From positions 520,001 to 584,000 of the forward strand of contig NZ_JAAGWY010000002.1 of the NCBI RefSeq assembly GCF_010686705.1: a DNA stretch of 64,000 nucleotides. Reading direction: 5' to 3'. The translations under genes were made by a program, and so were the position numbers. Origin of the DNA: Leifsonia tongyongensis (GTDB taxonomy: Bacteria; Actinomycetota; Actinomycetes; Actinomycetales; Microbacteriaceae). The notes beneath the pieces were generated by a model that worked only from the letters and a program-made list of their open reading frames with translations, was not told where the DNA came from and did not search any database. This document shows, piece by piece, positions 1 through 12,551 of the stretch (position 1 is its first letter; every line of letters starts with the position of its first letter).

Positions 1-1204
1 AACCGTGCGACCATCCGACCTGGTTGAGGATCAGGAAATCGGATCCTTTGGCCTCGAGCTTGCTGCGGCCGAGCTCGACGAGGGCGGACGGATCCTGTTC
101 GGTCTCGGCGGCGAATCCCACGATCGTCTGGCCGTCGCGCTTCGCTGCGGCGAGTCCCTTGAGGACATCGGGGTTCGCGACCAGTTCGAGTGTCAGCCGG
201 TCACCGGCATCGGTCTTCTTGATCTTGTCGGAGCGCACGACAGCCGGTCGATAGTCGGCGACGGCCGCGGCCATCACGACGATGTCGGCCGAGCGCGCGG
301 CCTCGGTCACCGCATCCTGCAGTTCGTTCGCCGTTCCCACCTCGATGAGACGAACGCCCTCGGGCGGTGCGACCTCGAGGTGGGCCGCTATCAGCGTGAC
401 GTCGGCGCCGCGGGCTTTCGCCGCGACCGCGAGGGCGATGCCCTGTCGGCCGCTGGACCGATTGCCGAGGAAGCGCACCGGGTCGAGCGGTTCGCGTGTT
501 CCGCCAGCCGTGATGACGATCCGACGGCCGGCCAGGTCATCCCCGCCGCGCGCCGGCCGGACGAATTCTCCTGCCCTCCGTCGTTCGCTGAGCGATACCA
601 CGGTCGCCGGCTGACCGGGGGCGGTTGCCGCGGCGACGGCCGGGGCGGCTGCGTCCCGCGTCGCGCCGCCTTCGATCGCAGCAAGTGCAGCCCGCACGAT
701 CGTGTCGGGCTCCTCCATCCGGCCCGGCCCGGAATCCTTACCCGTGAGCTGACCGACGGCCGGACCCACGATGGTCACACCGCGACTCCGGAGCGTCGCG
801 ATGTTCGCGACGGTTGCGGGGTTCTGCCACATCTCGGTGTGCATCGCCGGCGCTATCACCAGCGGGGCCGTGCTGGCCAGGACGGTATTGCCGAGCAGGT
901 CGTCGGCGAGGCCTACCGCGAGCTTGGCGATCGTGTTGGCCGTCGCCGGAGCGATGACGATGAGATCGGCCGACTGGCCGATGGCGACGTGCCGGACCTC
1001 GGCGACGCCTTCGTAGAGGTCGGTGGCGACCGGGTTCCGGCTGATCGCCTCGAGAGTCGGCCGCCCGACGAAGCGGAGCGCCGCCTCGGTGGCGACGACA
1101 TGCACCGAGTGCCCTTGGAGCACCAGGGCGCGGATGACTCCGACGGCCTTGTACGCGGCGATGCCGCCCGTAATTCCGACGACGATCGTCAGTCGCGTGC
1201 TCAC
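1..1204 (-). CDS. coaBC: Bifunctional phosphopantothenoylcysteine decarboxylase / phosphopantothenate-cysteine ligase, 3' end cut by window
   Basis: This is the Dfp/CoaBC enzyme of coenzyme A synthesis: the N-terminal flavoprotein CoaC decarboxylates phosphopantothenoylcysteine and the C-terminal CoaB joins cysteine to phosphopantothenate. Visible are the flavoprotein start (VVGITGGIAAYKAVG), the substrate-clamp motif APAMHTEMW and the CoaB entry (ITAGGTREPLDPVRFLGNRSSG). The reading frame starts at GTG 1204 and runs out of the window at base 1, so about 401 residues are present and the last few are missing. It follows rpoZ by 67 bases on the same strand, the usual actinobacterial order gmk-rpoZ-coaBC. 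Identification is firm; only the start codon is inferred. Confidence 0.93.
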   Translation of the reverse strand, partial: MSTRLTIVVGITGGIAAYKAVGVIRALVLQGHSVHVVATEAALRFVGRPTLEAISRNPVATDLYEGVAEVRHVAIGQSADLIVIAPATANTIAKLAVGLADDLLGNTVLASTAPLVIAPAMHTEMWQNPATVANIATLRSRGVTIVGPAVGQLTGKDSGPGRMEEPDTIVRAALAAIEGGATRDAAAPAVAAATAPGQPATVVSLSERRRAGEFVRPARGGDDLAGRRIVITAGGTREPLDPVRFLGNRSSGRQGIALAVAAKARGADVTLIAAHLEVAPPEGVRLIEVGTANELQDAVTEAARSADIVVMAAAVADYRPAVVRSDKIKKTDAGDRLTLELVANPDVLKGLAAAKRDGQTIVGFAAETEQDPSALVELGRSKLEAKGSDFLILNQVGWSHG

Positions 1205-1271
1205 AGCGGCCACCCCTCAGGAAGATCAACGGAACCGGATGAGGGCCGCCTTCTGGCGACCCTCGACACCG

Positions 1272-1529
1272 CTACTCGACGATCGGCTTGATGACGAGCT
1301 TGTCCTCGTTGATCTCGTGGAGCGCGACCGAGAGCGGCTTGTCGTCGATCGTCGAGTCGACGAGCGGACCGACGTTGTCGAACAGGCTGCCCTCGTGGAG
1401 GTCGGCGTAATAGTCGTTGATCTGGCGAGCGCGCTTGGAGGCGAAGATCACCAGCGCGTACTTCGATTCGACTTTGGCGAGGACGTCGTCGATCGGCGGG
1501 TCGATGATGCCTTTGAGGTTGGTTCCCAT
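1272..1529 (-). CDS. rpoZ: RNA polymerase omega subunit
   Basis: An 85-residue omega subunit, which binds the beta' subunit and helps RNA polymerase assembly. The sequence begins [17 protein letters not shown] and contains the conserved stretch [18 protein letters not shown] followed by a short C-terminal tail. The ATG at 1529 is chosen because an AAGGAG ribosome site lies 9 bases upstream; the longer frame to 1604 adds 25 arginine-rich residues that look non-coding. It lies between gmk and coaBC, the standard actinobacterial arrangement, and is probably co-transcribed with both. Confidence 0.95.
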   Translation of the reverse strand: MGTNLKGIIDPPIDDVLAKVESKYALVIFASKRARQINDYYADLHEGSLFDNVGPLVDSTIDDKPLSVALHEINEDKLVIKPIVE

Positions 1530-1633
1530 ACGTGTACTGCTCCTTGATAGAGGTCTGGTCGTCGGTCGACGAGCGCTGCGAGACGCACGCTGCGAGGCGA
1601 ACACAGTGAAGTCTCGGTGGGGCGCGGCGACGG

Positions 1634-2596
1634 CTACGAGCGCGACGGCGCCGTGCGGATCTTCATCAAGTCTACGACCTCGCGAGCGGCATCGGCCACG
1701 TCGCTGTTCACGACCCGGTAGTCGAACTCGTCCTGGGCGGCGAGTTCGACCTTAGCGGTCTCCAGTCTGCGCTGCTGTTCGGCCGAGTCTTCGGTGCCTC
1801 GCCCGATGAGTCTGCGCACCAGCTCCTCCCAGGTCGGCGGAAGGAGGAAGATCAACCGGGCCTCGGGCATCGCCGCCCGGACGCTGCGCGCGCCCTGGAG
1901 GTCGATCTCGAGGAGGACGCTGCGCCCCGCCTCCAGCGCTTGTTCGATGGGACGGCGAGGAGTGCCGTAGCGCGAGGCATTGTGGACGGTCGCCCACTCG
2001 AGCAGCTCCCCCGCCCCGATCATGCGGTCGAACTCGGCGTCGTCGACGAAGAAGTAGTTCACGCCGTCGACTTCACCCGGACGGGGTGACCGCGTCGTCG
2101 CCGAAACGGAGAGCAGCACATCGGGATAGTTCTCACGGATGTAACCCGCGACACTGCCCTTGCCGACGGCCGTCGGTCCGGCGAGCACGACGAGCCGGTT
2201 GGGACGCCGTCCGTGGTTCGCAGCCTCGCGATCGACGAGGTATTCACGCAGGCGCACCCGCTGGTGCTTGCCCAGGCCGCCGAGCCGTTTCGCCGGGGAG
2301 ATCGCGAGTCTCTCGAGCGCCTCGTGCATCTTGGTCGTGCCGATGGCGGGCACGCTGAGCAGGAACTCCGTCACCCGAAGTCGGCCCTCGATGCCCTCGG
2401 GCTCCTCGGACGATCGGTCGAGAACGGTCAGCGACGATACGTCTCCGCTCGCGATGGTGGCCTTGACTGCGGCCCGGGCACGGCGTGCCGCGATCGCCGC
2501 GCGCGATGCGGCGACCCGGTCGACGTCGGGCGGGGTCGGGCGGTTGCCGAGCTCAGCCAATCTCGGCCCCCAGTTCGGCCCGAACCTGCTCGGCAC
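1634..2596 (-). CDS. gmk: Fusion of actinobacterial integration host factor (mIHF) with guanylate kinase
   Basis: Guanylate kinase makes GDP from GMP and ATP. The kinase fills residues about 133-320, with P-loop GPTAVGKGS (140-148) and the GMP-binding segment [17 protein letters not shown]. Residues about 24-128 are not kinase: they match mIHF, the actinobacterial nucleoid protein ([46 protein letters not shown]). In mycobacteria mihF and gmk are adjacent separate genes at this locus, so here they appear joined in one 320-residue frame with no stop between them. The start is uncertain: GTG 2596 overlaps pyrF by 44 bases, while TTG 2560 overlaps by only 8 and would also keep the whole mIHF domain. 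Confidence 0.92.
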   Translation of the reverse strand: MPSRFGPNWGPRLAELGNRPTPPDVDRVAASRAAIAARRARAAVKATIASGDVSSLTVLDRSSEEPEGIEGRLRVTEFLLSVPAIGTTKMHEALERLAISPAKRLGGLGKHQRVRLREYLVDREAANHGRRPNRLVVLAGPTAVGKGSVAGYIRENYPDVLLSVSATTRSPRPGEVDGVNYFFVDDAEFDRMIGAGELLEWATVHNASRYGTPRRPIEQALEAGRSVLLEIDLQGARSVRAAMPEARLIFLLPPTWEELVRRLIGRGTEDSAEQQRRLETAKVELAAQDEFDYRVVNSDVADAAREVVDLMKIRTAPSRS

Positions 2597-3433
2597 GTAC
2601 CCCGACGACCTCCGCGATGCGTTCGGGGCCCGCAGCCAGGATTGCGCGGGACTCGCTCACGATCGTGGCCGGCGCGTACGAGCCGAAGATCGAGCGGGCC
2701 GCAGACAGTGCGGCCCCTTGGTGGCCGAAACCGGGCGCGAGGACCGGCGGTGGGTTGAAGCCGGCCGGTGAGCCGGTGTCGATGCCGAATCGCGAGAGAT
2801 CGAGGGTCGCTCCGATGACGACACCGATCGACCCGAAGGGATGCGCGGACTGGGCTTCGTTGAACGCCTTCACATCTTCGATGATGGCACGGGAGACCGT
2901 TCGCGCGCTGCCGTTCTCCACAGGCAGGACGGCGCGCTGGATCAGTTCCGCCTCCGGGTTCGAGGTGGCGGCGAGAACGAACAGTCCTTTGCCCGACGCC
3001 TCGGCCAGCGCCATCGGCTCAGCGATCGAGCCGACTCCCTGGAAAGCCGCGATCGTCATCGCGTCCGCCTCCAGGGGCGAGCCCGGCGTGAGCCAGGCCT
3101 GGGCGTACGCTTCGACGGTCGTGCCGATGTCGCCGCGTTTCGCGTCGGCGATCACGAGGAGGCCGGCAGCGCGCGCCGAAGCGAGCACATCTTCGAGCGC
3201 AGCGTAACCCGCCGCGCCGAAACGCTCGAAGAAGGCGACCTGGGGTTTCACGATGCCGGCCCGGCCCGCCGCGGCGTCCACGACCCGCAGGCCGAAGTCC
3301 CGTGCACCGCCGCCCGATTCCTCGAGACCCCACTCGCGGAGCAGGTGAGGGTGCGGATCGATGCCGACGCACAGCCGGCCGAACTCGGCGAAGACCGACG
3401 CCAGCCGGTCCCCGAACGCCGTCGTCGAAGCGG

Positions 3434-3437
<4 letters not shown>
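2553..3437 (-). CDS. pyrF: Orotidine 5'-phosphate decarboxylase
   Basis: PyrF converts OMP to UMP, the last step of de novo UMP synthesis. The 294-residue protein belongs to the long (type 2) OMP decarboxylase subfamily: VGIDPH near the N terminus, the catalytic [11 protein letters not shown] motif, and the phosphate-binding [11 protein letters not shown] segment. It begins at GTG 3437, 4 bases inside the end of carB, and its stop lies inside the predicted start of the mIHF-gmk gene, so the genes are translationally coupled in the pyr operon. Confidence 0.96.
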
Positions 3438-6720
<3,283 letters not shown>

Positions 6721-6721
<1 letters not shown>

Positions 6722-7863
6722 TACTCAGCGTCTCCCTGGGTACTCAGGACCATGTCCCTGAACCTGTCGAACAGGTAGTTGGCGTCGTGGGGCCCGGCGG
6801 CCGCCTCGGGGTGGTACTGCACGCTGAACGCGTTGAGGTCAAGGCAGTTCAGGCCCTCGACGACGTTGTCGTTGAGGCTGAAGTGACTGACCTCGACCCG
6901 GCCGAAGCCGGCCGGCGACTCGATGATGCCCTCGATGGGTGCGTCGACCGCGAAACCGTGGTTCTGCGAGGTGATCTCGACGCGGCCCGTGGACTTGTCG
7001 AGAACGGGCTGGTTGATCCCGCGGTGGCCGAAGGGCAGCTTGTACGTGCCGAAGCCGAGAGCTCGCCCGAGCAGCTGGTTGCCGAAGCAGATGCCGAAGT
7101 AGGGCACGCCGGCGCGGAGCACCTCCTGCAGCAGGGCGACATGGCGATCGGATGCACTCGGGTCGCCGGGCCCGTTCGAGAAGAACAGGGCCGACGGCTC
7201 CAGCTCGAGCACGTCGGTCGCCGAGACCATCTGAGGGAGCACATGGACGTCGAAGCCGCGGGCTGCCAGGTAGGCGAGGGTGGATGCCTTGACACCGAGG
7301 TCGAGGACCGCCACGGACCCGATGCGGTCGCCGACCGCGGGCACGGTGAACGGCTCGGGGGTGGAGACCTCCGCGGAGAGGTTGCGGCCGGACATCTCGG
7401 CGCCGCTGCGCACGAGGTCGAGCTGTTCGCTGTCGCTGAGCTCGAAATCGGGCCCGGAGAAGATGCCGGAACGCATGGCTCCCGCCGACCGGATGTGACG
7501 GGTGACGGCGCGGGTGTCGATGCCGCTGATTCCGACGACACCCCCGGCGACGAGGTCGTCGTCCAGGCTGCGGGTCGCGCGGAAGTTCGAGACGATGCGC
7601 GACGGTTCGCGCACGACGTAGCCGGCCACCCAGATGCGACGCGACTCCATGTCTTCGTCGTTCGTGCCGGTGTTGCCGATATGCGGCGCCGTCATCAGGA
7701 CGATCTGCCCGGCGTAGGACGGGTCGGTGAGCGTCTCCTGGTATCCGGTCATGCCTGTCGCGAAGACCGCCTCGCCGAGCGTGCGGCCCGTCGCGCCGTA
7801 GGCGCGCCCGACGTAGCGTTTGCCGTCCTCGAGGACGAGGACTGCGGGTTCGAACCCTGCCAC
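6721..7863 (-). CDS. carA: Carbamoyl-phosphate synthase small subunit (glutaminase)
   Basis: CarA hydrolyses glutamine and channels ammonia to CarB. The 380-residue protein has an N-terminal CPSase_sm domain ([31 protein letters not shown]) and a C-terminal class I glutamine amidotransferase domain with nucleophile Cys259 in [12 protein letters not shown] and the His-Glu pair in [12 protein letters not shown] place the start at GTG 7863, 6 bases after an AGGGAGG ribosome site; the longer frame to 7914 reads back into the preceding gene and lacks family similarity. It follows the membrane protein by 1 base and couples to carB by a one-base overlap. Confidence 0.96.
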
Positions 7864-7864
7864 C

Positions 7865-8425
7865 TCACACCTCCCTTTCGTTGGTCTGTTCCGTGCCGGG
7901 GTCGCCGATCGCACCGGGCGACCGCCCGCGCGCCGCTTCCGGCAGGATGTCTGTCACGGCGCCGATGATCGACGCCCGTTCGGCCGGGTCGATGACCCGG
8001 AGGTAGCTGTCGACGACCGTGCCGCCGTTTGTTGTCCAGGCGATCCGGACCAGACCGTCGGTCTCGACCACGCGATCGATCGCCCAGGTCGCGACACCGA
8101 CGCCGAGGAGGGCGGATGCGCGGATGAAGACGAGGTTCGCCCCGGTGATGGCGAGCGAAAGGCCATCGGCGGCGACCGAGACCGTCGCGCGACCGCGGAA
8201 GCCGAGATCCGGCAGCACGAGACGCTCGAGGGGCTTGTCGTGAACCGTCGTCGCGACGTACAGGGTCTCCGCCTCGAAAGTCGGGGATGCCGCATCCGCC
8301 GGCAGTTCGTAACTCGCTCCGAGACCGGCATCGCGCCGGGCGCGCCGGCGCCAGGCCACGAGGAGTACGACGAGGATGAGGGCTGCCACCGCGATCGCCA
8401 CGAGCGTGGGAACGAGCTTATCCAT
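7865..8425 (-). CDS. Single-span membrane protein in the pyr operon (Rv1382-like position)
   Basis: A 186-residue protein of unknown function. One membrane segment near the N terminus ([20 protein letters not shown]) is followed by a basic patch (RRRARRDAG) and a roughly 150-residue soluble part, predicted to face the cytosol. The ATG at 8425 lies 8 bases inside the end of pyrC, and the stop is 1 base before carA. In Mycobacterium tuberculosis an export/membrane protein gene (Rv1382) sits in this same slot between pyrC and carA, which suggests a conserved link with the pathway. The soluble part may be a PH-like fold, but I cannot show that from sequence alone. Confidence 0.85.
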   Translation of the reverse strand: MDKLVPTLVAIAVAALILVVLLVAWRRRARRDAGLGASYELPADAASPTFEAETLYVATTVHDKPLERLVLPDLGFRGRATVSVAADGLSLAITGANLVFIRASALLGVGVATWAIDRVVETDGLVRIAWTTNGGTVVDSYLRVIDPAERASIIGAVTDILPEAARGRSPGAIGDPGTEQTNEREV

Positions 8426-9773
8426 TGTTGGACTCCATCCAGAAAGCCGCTTGGGCGGCCACCTCGTCCGGCGGCAGCACGGCTCCGTCGAGAACCGTCG
8501 GGTAGCCGTGGTGGAAGGTCGCAACGACGTGACCGGGCAGGTCCATCGACAGGTAGGGCGAGTTGACGCCCTTGCCCACGAGATCGCGTGTCGAGAAGGT
8601 CCGGCTCCCCTGTGGGTCGTACAGAAGGAATTCGGCCGGGGCGCCGGCGGCAATGGTGCCGTGACCGGTCAGTCGCCCGATCGCCGCTGGTGCGCTCGAC
8701 AGGACGCGCGCGACGTCGTTCCAGTCGAGCTGGCCGCTCCTGACCACCGCGGCGTGGACGACGGAAAGCGCGGACTCGAGCCCGACCATCCCGAACGCTG
8801 CGGCATCCCACTCGCAGTCCTTCGCTTCGACCGGATGCGGTGCGTGGTCGGTTGCGACGATGTCGATCGTTCCATCGGCGAGCCCGGCGCGAAGCGCTTC
8901 GACGTCCTCGCGGCGTCGGAGTGGCGGGTTGACCTTGTACCGTGCGTCGTAGCCGGCCGCGAGCTCTTCGGTGAGCAGCAGGTGGTGCGGCGTCACCTCT
9001 GCGGTGACGTCGATCCCGCGCGCCTTGGCCCACCGGACCACGTCGACCGATCCCGCCGTCGACACATGGCAGACGTGCAGGCGCGAGCCGACATGCTCAG
9101 CGAGCAGGACGTCTCGGGCGATGATCGACTCCTCGGCGACAGCGGGCCAGCCGGTGAGGCCGAGTTCGCCCGAAAGGGCGCCCTCGTTCATCTGGGCGCC
9201 GGCGGTCAGGCGTGGCTCCTGGGCGTGCTGCGCGATGACGCCGTCGAACGCCTTCACGTATTCGAGGGCTCGCCGCATGAGCAGCGGATCGGAGACGCAC
9301 TTGCCGTCATCGGAGAAGACCCGGACCCTCGCCCGCGAATCCGCCATGGCTCCGAGCTCGGCCAGACGCTCGCCCTCGAGCCCGACCGTCACCGCGCCGA
9401 TGGGCCGCACGGTCGCATAGCCTGCGCGGTCGCCAAGGGACAGGACCTGCTCCACAACGCCCGCAGTGTCAGCAACCGGCGAGGTGTTCGCCATGGCGAA
9501 CACGGCAGTGAAACCCCCGGCCGCGGCGGCGCGCGTGCCCGTCAGAACGGTCTCGCTCTGCTCGAAGCCGGGTTCGCGCAGGTGTGTGTGCAGGTCGACC
9601 AGCCCGGGAAGTGCAAGCAGACCGTCCGCATCGACGACGGTCGCGCCTGCGGAGGAGAGCCCGGTTCCGGTGTCGGCGATCCGGCCGTTCTCCACGAGCA
9701 GATCGGTCGTCGTGCCGTCGGCCAGCGTCGCACCACGGACCAGGTGCCGAGCGCGTGCGTTGTCAGTTCCCAT
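8418..9773 (-). CDS. pyrC: Dihydroorotase
   Basis: PyrC cyclises carbamoyl aspartate to dihydroorotate. The 451-residue protein is a class I metal-dependent dihydroorotase: metal ligands His62 and His64 in DLHTHLREPG, the conserved GGFTAVFAMANTSPV segment, a later metal site in HVCHVST, and the catalytic ATDHAPHPVEAK motif. ATG 9773 abuts the pyrB stop, and the 3' end overlaps the membrane protein gene by 8 bases. The active-site residues appear intact, so it should be a working enzyme rather than a structural dihydroorotase-like partner of PyrB. Confidence 0.97.
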   Translation of the reverse strand: MGTDNARARHLVRGATLADGTTTDLLVENGRIADTGTGLSSAGATVVDADGLLALPGLVDLHTHLREPGFEQSETVLTGTRAAAAGGFTAVFAMANTSPVADTAGVVEQVLSLGDRAGYATVRPIGAVTVGLEGERLAELGAMADSRARVRVFSDDGKCVSDPLLMRRALEYVKAFDGVIAQHAQEPRLTAGAQMNEGALSGELGLTGWPAVAEESIIARDVLLAEHVGSRLHVCHVSTAGSVDVVRWAKARGIDVTAEVTPHHLLLTEELAAGYDARYKVNPPLRRREDVEALRAGLADGTIDIVATDHAPHPVEAKDCEWDAAAFGMVGLESALSVVHAAVVRSGQLDWNDVARVLSSAPAAIGRLTGHGTIAAGAPAEFLLYDPQGSRTFSTRDLVGKGVNSPYLSMDLPGHVVATFHHGYPTVLDGAVLPPDEVAAQAAFWMESNNG

Positions 9774-10727
9774 TTACGAGTCCTCCCGATCTCCGGACAG
9801 CAGGAGGTACAGCGCGGCCATCCTCACAGACACCCCGTTCGCGACCTGTTCCCTCACGGTCGACTGCGGTGAGTCGGCCGCAGCAGCCGAGATCTCGAGG
9901 CCCCTGTTCATCGGGCCGGGGTGCATCACAATGCTATCGGGGCGCAGGCGGGCGAGCCGTTCGTCGTCGAGCCCCCAGCGCCGCGCGTATTCGCGGCTGT
10001 TCGGGAAGAATGCCGCGTTCATCCGCTCGGCCTGGATGCGCAGCATCATCACGACATCGGGGCTGCCCGCGTCGATCGCTTCGTCCAGGTCGAAGCCGAC
10101 CTCGGCCGGCCAGCCGCTCACATCCACCGGAAGGAGCGTCGGAGGAGCGACCAGCCTGATCCGGGCTCCGAGGGTGTCGAGCAGCCACACGTTGGAGCGG
10201 GCGACCCTCGAGTGCAGGATGTCGCCGACGATGGTCACCGTCACGCCGTCGAGGTCGCGGCCGCGCGAGCCGGCCCCGTGGAGGCGCCGACGGATCGTGA
10301 ACGCATCCAGCAGGGCCTGCGTGGGATGCTCGTGCGTGCCGTCGCCTGCGTTGATGATGCCGGCGTCGATCCAGCCGCTGGAGGCCAGGGTGTGCGGTGC
10401 GCCGGAGGCGGGGTGACGCACGACGACCGCATCCGCGCCCATGGCGGCGAGGGTCTGAGCGGTGTCCTTCAGGCTTTCGCCCTTCGACACGCTCGACCCT
10501 TTCGCACTGAAATTGATGACGTCGGCAGAGAGGCGCTTGGCCGCGGCCTCGAACGAGATGCGGGTGCGCGTCGAATCCTCGAAGAAGAGGTTGACGACGG
10601 TCTTGCCCCGCAGCGTCGGCAGCTTCTTGACCTCCCGTCCCTGTACGTCGGCCATGTCCTCGGCGACATCGAGCAGCCGGATCGCGTCGTCGCGATCGAG
10701 ACCCTTGGTCGAGAGCAGGTGCCTCAT
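9774..10727 (-). CDS. pyrB: Aspartate carbamoyltransferase catalytic subunit
   Basis: PyrB condenses carbamoyl phosphate with aspartate. The 317-residue protein shows the carbamoyl phosphate site [13 protein letters not shown] (STRTR at 52-56), the [10 protein letters not shown] motif and the aspartate-binding region toward the C terminus ([15 protein letters not shown]). No regulatory subunit gene pyrI is present, as expected for actinobacteria. ATG 10727 overlaps the pyrR stop by 4 bases and the TAA directly precedes pyrC, so translation is likely coupled along pyrR-pyrB-pyrC. Confidence 0.97.
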   Translation of the reverse strand: MRHLLSTKGLDRDDAIRLLDVAEDMADVQGREVKKLPTLRGKTVVNLFFEDSTRTRISFEAAAKRLSADVINFSAKGSSVSKGESLKDTAQTLAAMGADAVVVRHPASGAPHTLASSGWIDAGIINAGDGTHEHPTQALLDAFTIRRRLHGAGSRGRDLDGVTVTIVGDILHSRVARSNVWLLDTLGARIRLVAPPTLLPVDVSGWPAEVGFDLDEAIDAGSPDVVMMLRIQAERMNAAFFPNSREYARRWGLDDERLARLRPDSIVMHPGPMNRGLEISAAAADSPQSTVREQVANGVSVRMAALYLLLSGDREDS

Positions 10728-11299
10728 GAGCGCGCCTCCCGTGTGGTGTCCGAAACGATCCCGTCGGGCGAATCGATGGTCACGTACTCGTCTCCGTCGA
10801 CTTCGGTCAGACGGACGTTGATGCGTTCGGATGCGGCGCTCGGCAGGTTCTTCCCGACGAAGTCGGCGCGGATGGGGAGCTCCCGGTGCCCGCGGTCGAC
10901 CAGCACTGCAAGGCGCACGACGCGTGGTCTCCCGAGGTCGCTCAGCGCATCGAGGGCGGCCCGGATCGTGCGGCCGGAGAACAGGACATCGTCGACGAGG
11001 ACGACCGTCTTGCCGTCGATCGGACCGGGCAGCGACGTCGGAGACGGCGCCCGCGTCGGGTTGCGCGACAGGTCGTCGCGGTACATCGTGACGTCGAGCG
11101 ACCCGACGATCGATTCGCCTGTGCCCGGCTCGATCCGCTCGATGGTCTCCGCGATCCGGCGGGCGAGGGCGACACCACGTGTCGGGATGCCGAGGATGAC
11201 CAGATCGCTCACGCCCCGGTTGGACTCCAGGATCTCGTGAGAGATCCGAGTCAACGCCCGGGTGATGTCAGCCTGCTGGAGCACTGTGCGCACCGTCAT
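10724..11299 (-). CDS. pyrR: Bifunctional pyr operon regulator / uracil phosphoribosyltransferase
   Basis: PyrR binds pyr mRNA in response to UMP and also has uracil phosphoribosyltransferase activity. The 191-residue protein carries the PRPP-binding loop [14 protein letters not shown] (about residues 98-111) and the N-terminal segment [11 protein letters not shown] typical of PyrR. It is the first gene of the pyrimidine operon and is preceded by a short leader with a plausible PyrR-binding hairpin. In mycobacteria PyrR acts by translational repression rather than transcription attenuation; the lack of any terminator-like structure in this leader fits that mode. Confidence 0.96.
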   Translation of the reverse strand: MTVRTVLQQADITRALTRISHEILESNRGVSDLVILGIPTRGVALARRIAETIERIEPGTGESIVGSLDVTMYRDDLSRNPTRAPSPTSLPGPIDGKTVVLVDDVLFSGRTIRAALDALSDLGRPRVVRLAVLVDRGHRELPIRADFVGKNLPSAASERINVRLTEVDGDEYVTIDSPDGIVSDTTREARS

Positions 11300-11375
11300 G
11301 CCGACCCCCTTTCCCGCCTCACAGGACGGCTCTTAAAGGATGTCTACCTCGACGAGCATAGCCTGTCTTCGAGCG
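11300..11375 (-). promoter_or_regulatory. pyr operon promoter and putative PyrR-binding leader
   Basis: On the minus strand a weak promoter can be read as CTGAAC, 16 bases, TATGCT (the -10 at about 11356-11361), followed by a leader of about 50 bases. Just before the pyrR ribosome site (AAAGGGGG) lies GUCCUGUGAGGCGG, which can fold as a small hairpin and resembles the purine-rich UCC-n-GUGAGG loop of known PyrR-binding RNAs. The position over the ribosome site would suit translational repression by PyrR. The match is by eye only. Confidence 0.4.
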
Positions 11376-11378
11376 GGT

Positions 11379-12089
11379 TCAGTGCGAGTCGAGGAACTTC
11401 GCAAACGCCTTCTCGTCGGTGATGCTCCCGCCGTAGGAGATGCCGTTGACGAGAACCGTCGGCGTGCCCTTGATCTGCGTGATGTCGGCGTTCTTGATCG
11501 GTCCGGCCAGGGCATGCTGCGTGATCGACTGCGCCCAGGCCTGGTTCGCTCCCGTCGCCAGACACGACGAGATGTCCGGCACACCGAGCGCCGTCGCCAT
11601 CGACACCAGCTTCTTGTCGGGCAGTCCGTCGCTGCCCTCCTTGGGCTGGTTCTTGTACAGCGCGGTGAGGTAGTCGAGCGTGGCATCCGGCGTCGACTCC
11701 GCGACGCAGGTGAGGGCAGCGGATGCGCGGCTCGAGTACTGCGTACCGCTCGACGACGGGTCGAGGAACATGAGCGGATGAAGACGCACGGTCGCGGTGC
11801 CGTCGGCCACGGCGCCGGCGAGGGTGGCCCCGTTCGTCAGATCGAACTCCTGGCAGTACGGGCACATCGGATCGAAATAGACATCAACGGTCTTCGCACC
11901 CGAACCGACCTGGATGAAACCGTCATCGAAGTGCACGGCCCCGCTCGTGCCGGTCGGCACCGAGACGGTCGGCGTGGGAATGGTTGCTGCGCTGGAGCAG
12001 GCGCCCACTCCAATGCTGATCGCAGCCGCCAGGACGAGGGCGCCGGCCGTCGTCAGGGCGCGGATGAGCGTGTTGCGGCGTCGAGCCAT
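11379..12089 (-). CDS. DsbA-like thioredoxin-fold lipoprotein
   Basis: A 236-residue exported thiol-disulfide protein. A lipoprotein signal peptide occupies residues 1-30, with lipobox VGAC and acylated Cys31; a Thr/Pro/Ser-rich linker follows, then a DsbA/thioredoxin_4 domain with active-site motif CPYC (Cys76, Cys79) and the cis-Pro region KGTPTVLVNG. It should work at the outer face of the membrane in disulfide formation or exchange. ATG 12089 is chosen because the frame upstream overlaps nusB and has no family similarity. It lies 29 bases after nusB, and the pyr promoter begins just beyond its stop. Confidence 0.9.
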   Translation of the reverse strand: MARRRNTLIRALTTAGALVLAAAISIGVGACSSAATIPTPTVSVPTGTSGAVHFDDGFIQVGSGAKTVDVYFDPMCPYCQEFDLTNGATLAGAVADGTATVRLHPLMFLDPSSSGTQYSSRASAALTCVAESTPDATLDYLTALYKNQPKEGSDGLPDKKLVSMATALGVPDISSCLATGANQAWAQSITQHALAGPIKNADITQIKGTPTVLVNGISYGGSITDEKAFAKFLDSH

Positions 12090-12118
12090 GAGGCTGCCTT
12101 TTCCTGGTCGGATCGCGG

Positions 12119-12538
12119 TCAGCCCGCGGATTTGGTCTGGGCGATCTTCGCGAGGAGCCCGTTGATGAAGCCGGCCGAGTCCTCGGTCGAGAGAACCGTT
12201 GCGGCCTCGACGGCTTCGGAGATGGCGACGCCGTCGGGAACCTCGTCGTTGAAGACGACCTCCCAGATGCCGATCCGCAGGATGGCGCGGTCGACCACCG
12301 GCATGCGCGCGAGCGTCCACCCCTGCGAGTAGGTCTCGATCAGTTCGTCGATCTCATCGCCGTTGTCGATCACGCCGTCGAGGATCTCGCGCGCATAGAG
12401 CCACGATGCCTCACGCTGGGGTTCGCTGGCAGCCCGTTCCGCTTCCGTCGCCAGCGCCTGGTTCAGCGGTATCTGGCGCAGGTCGGCGCCGTACAGCACA
12501 TCGAGCGCCCGTTTGCGCGCTTTCGTCCGTGCACTCAT
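12119..12538 (-). CDS. nusB: Transcription antitermination factor NusB
   Basis: NusB binds boxA RNA with NusE/S10 and supports processive rRNA transcription. The 139-residue all-helical protein shows the family start KARKRALDVLYGADLR, the central WLYAREILDGVIDN and the C-terminal LRIGIWEVVFNDEVPDGVAISEAV, consistent with the full NusB fold. It follows efp by 13 bases, the usual efp-nusB pairing. Confidence 0.97.
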   Translation of the reverse strand: MSARTKARKRALDVLYGADLRQIPLNQALATEAERAASEPQREASWLYAREILDGVIDNGDEIDELIETYSQGWTLARMPVVDRAILRIGIWEVVFNDEVPDGVAISEAVEAATVLSTEDSAGFINGLLAKIAQTKSAG

Positions 12539-12551
12539 CGCGAGACGGCGG

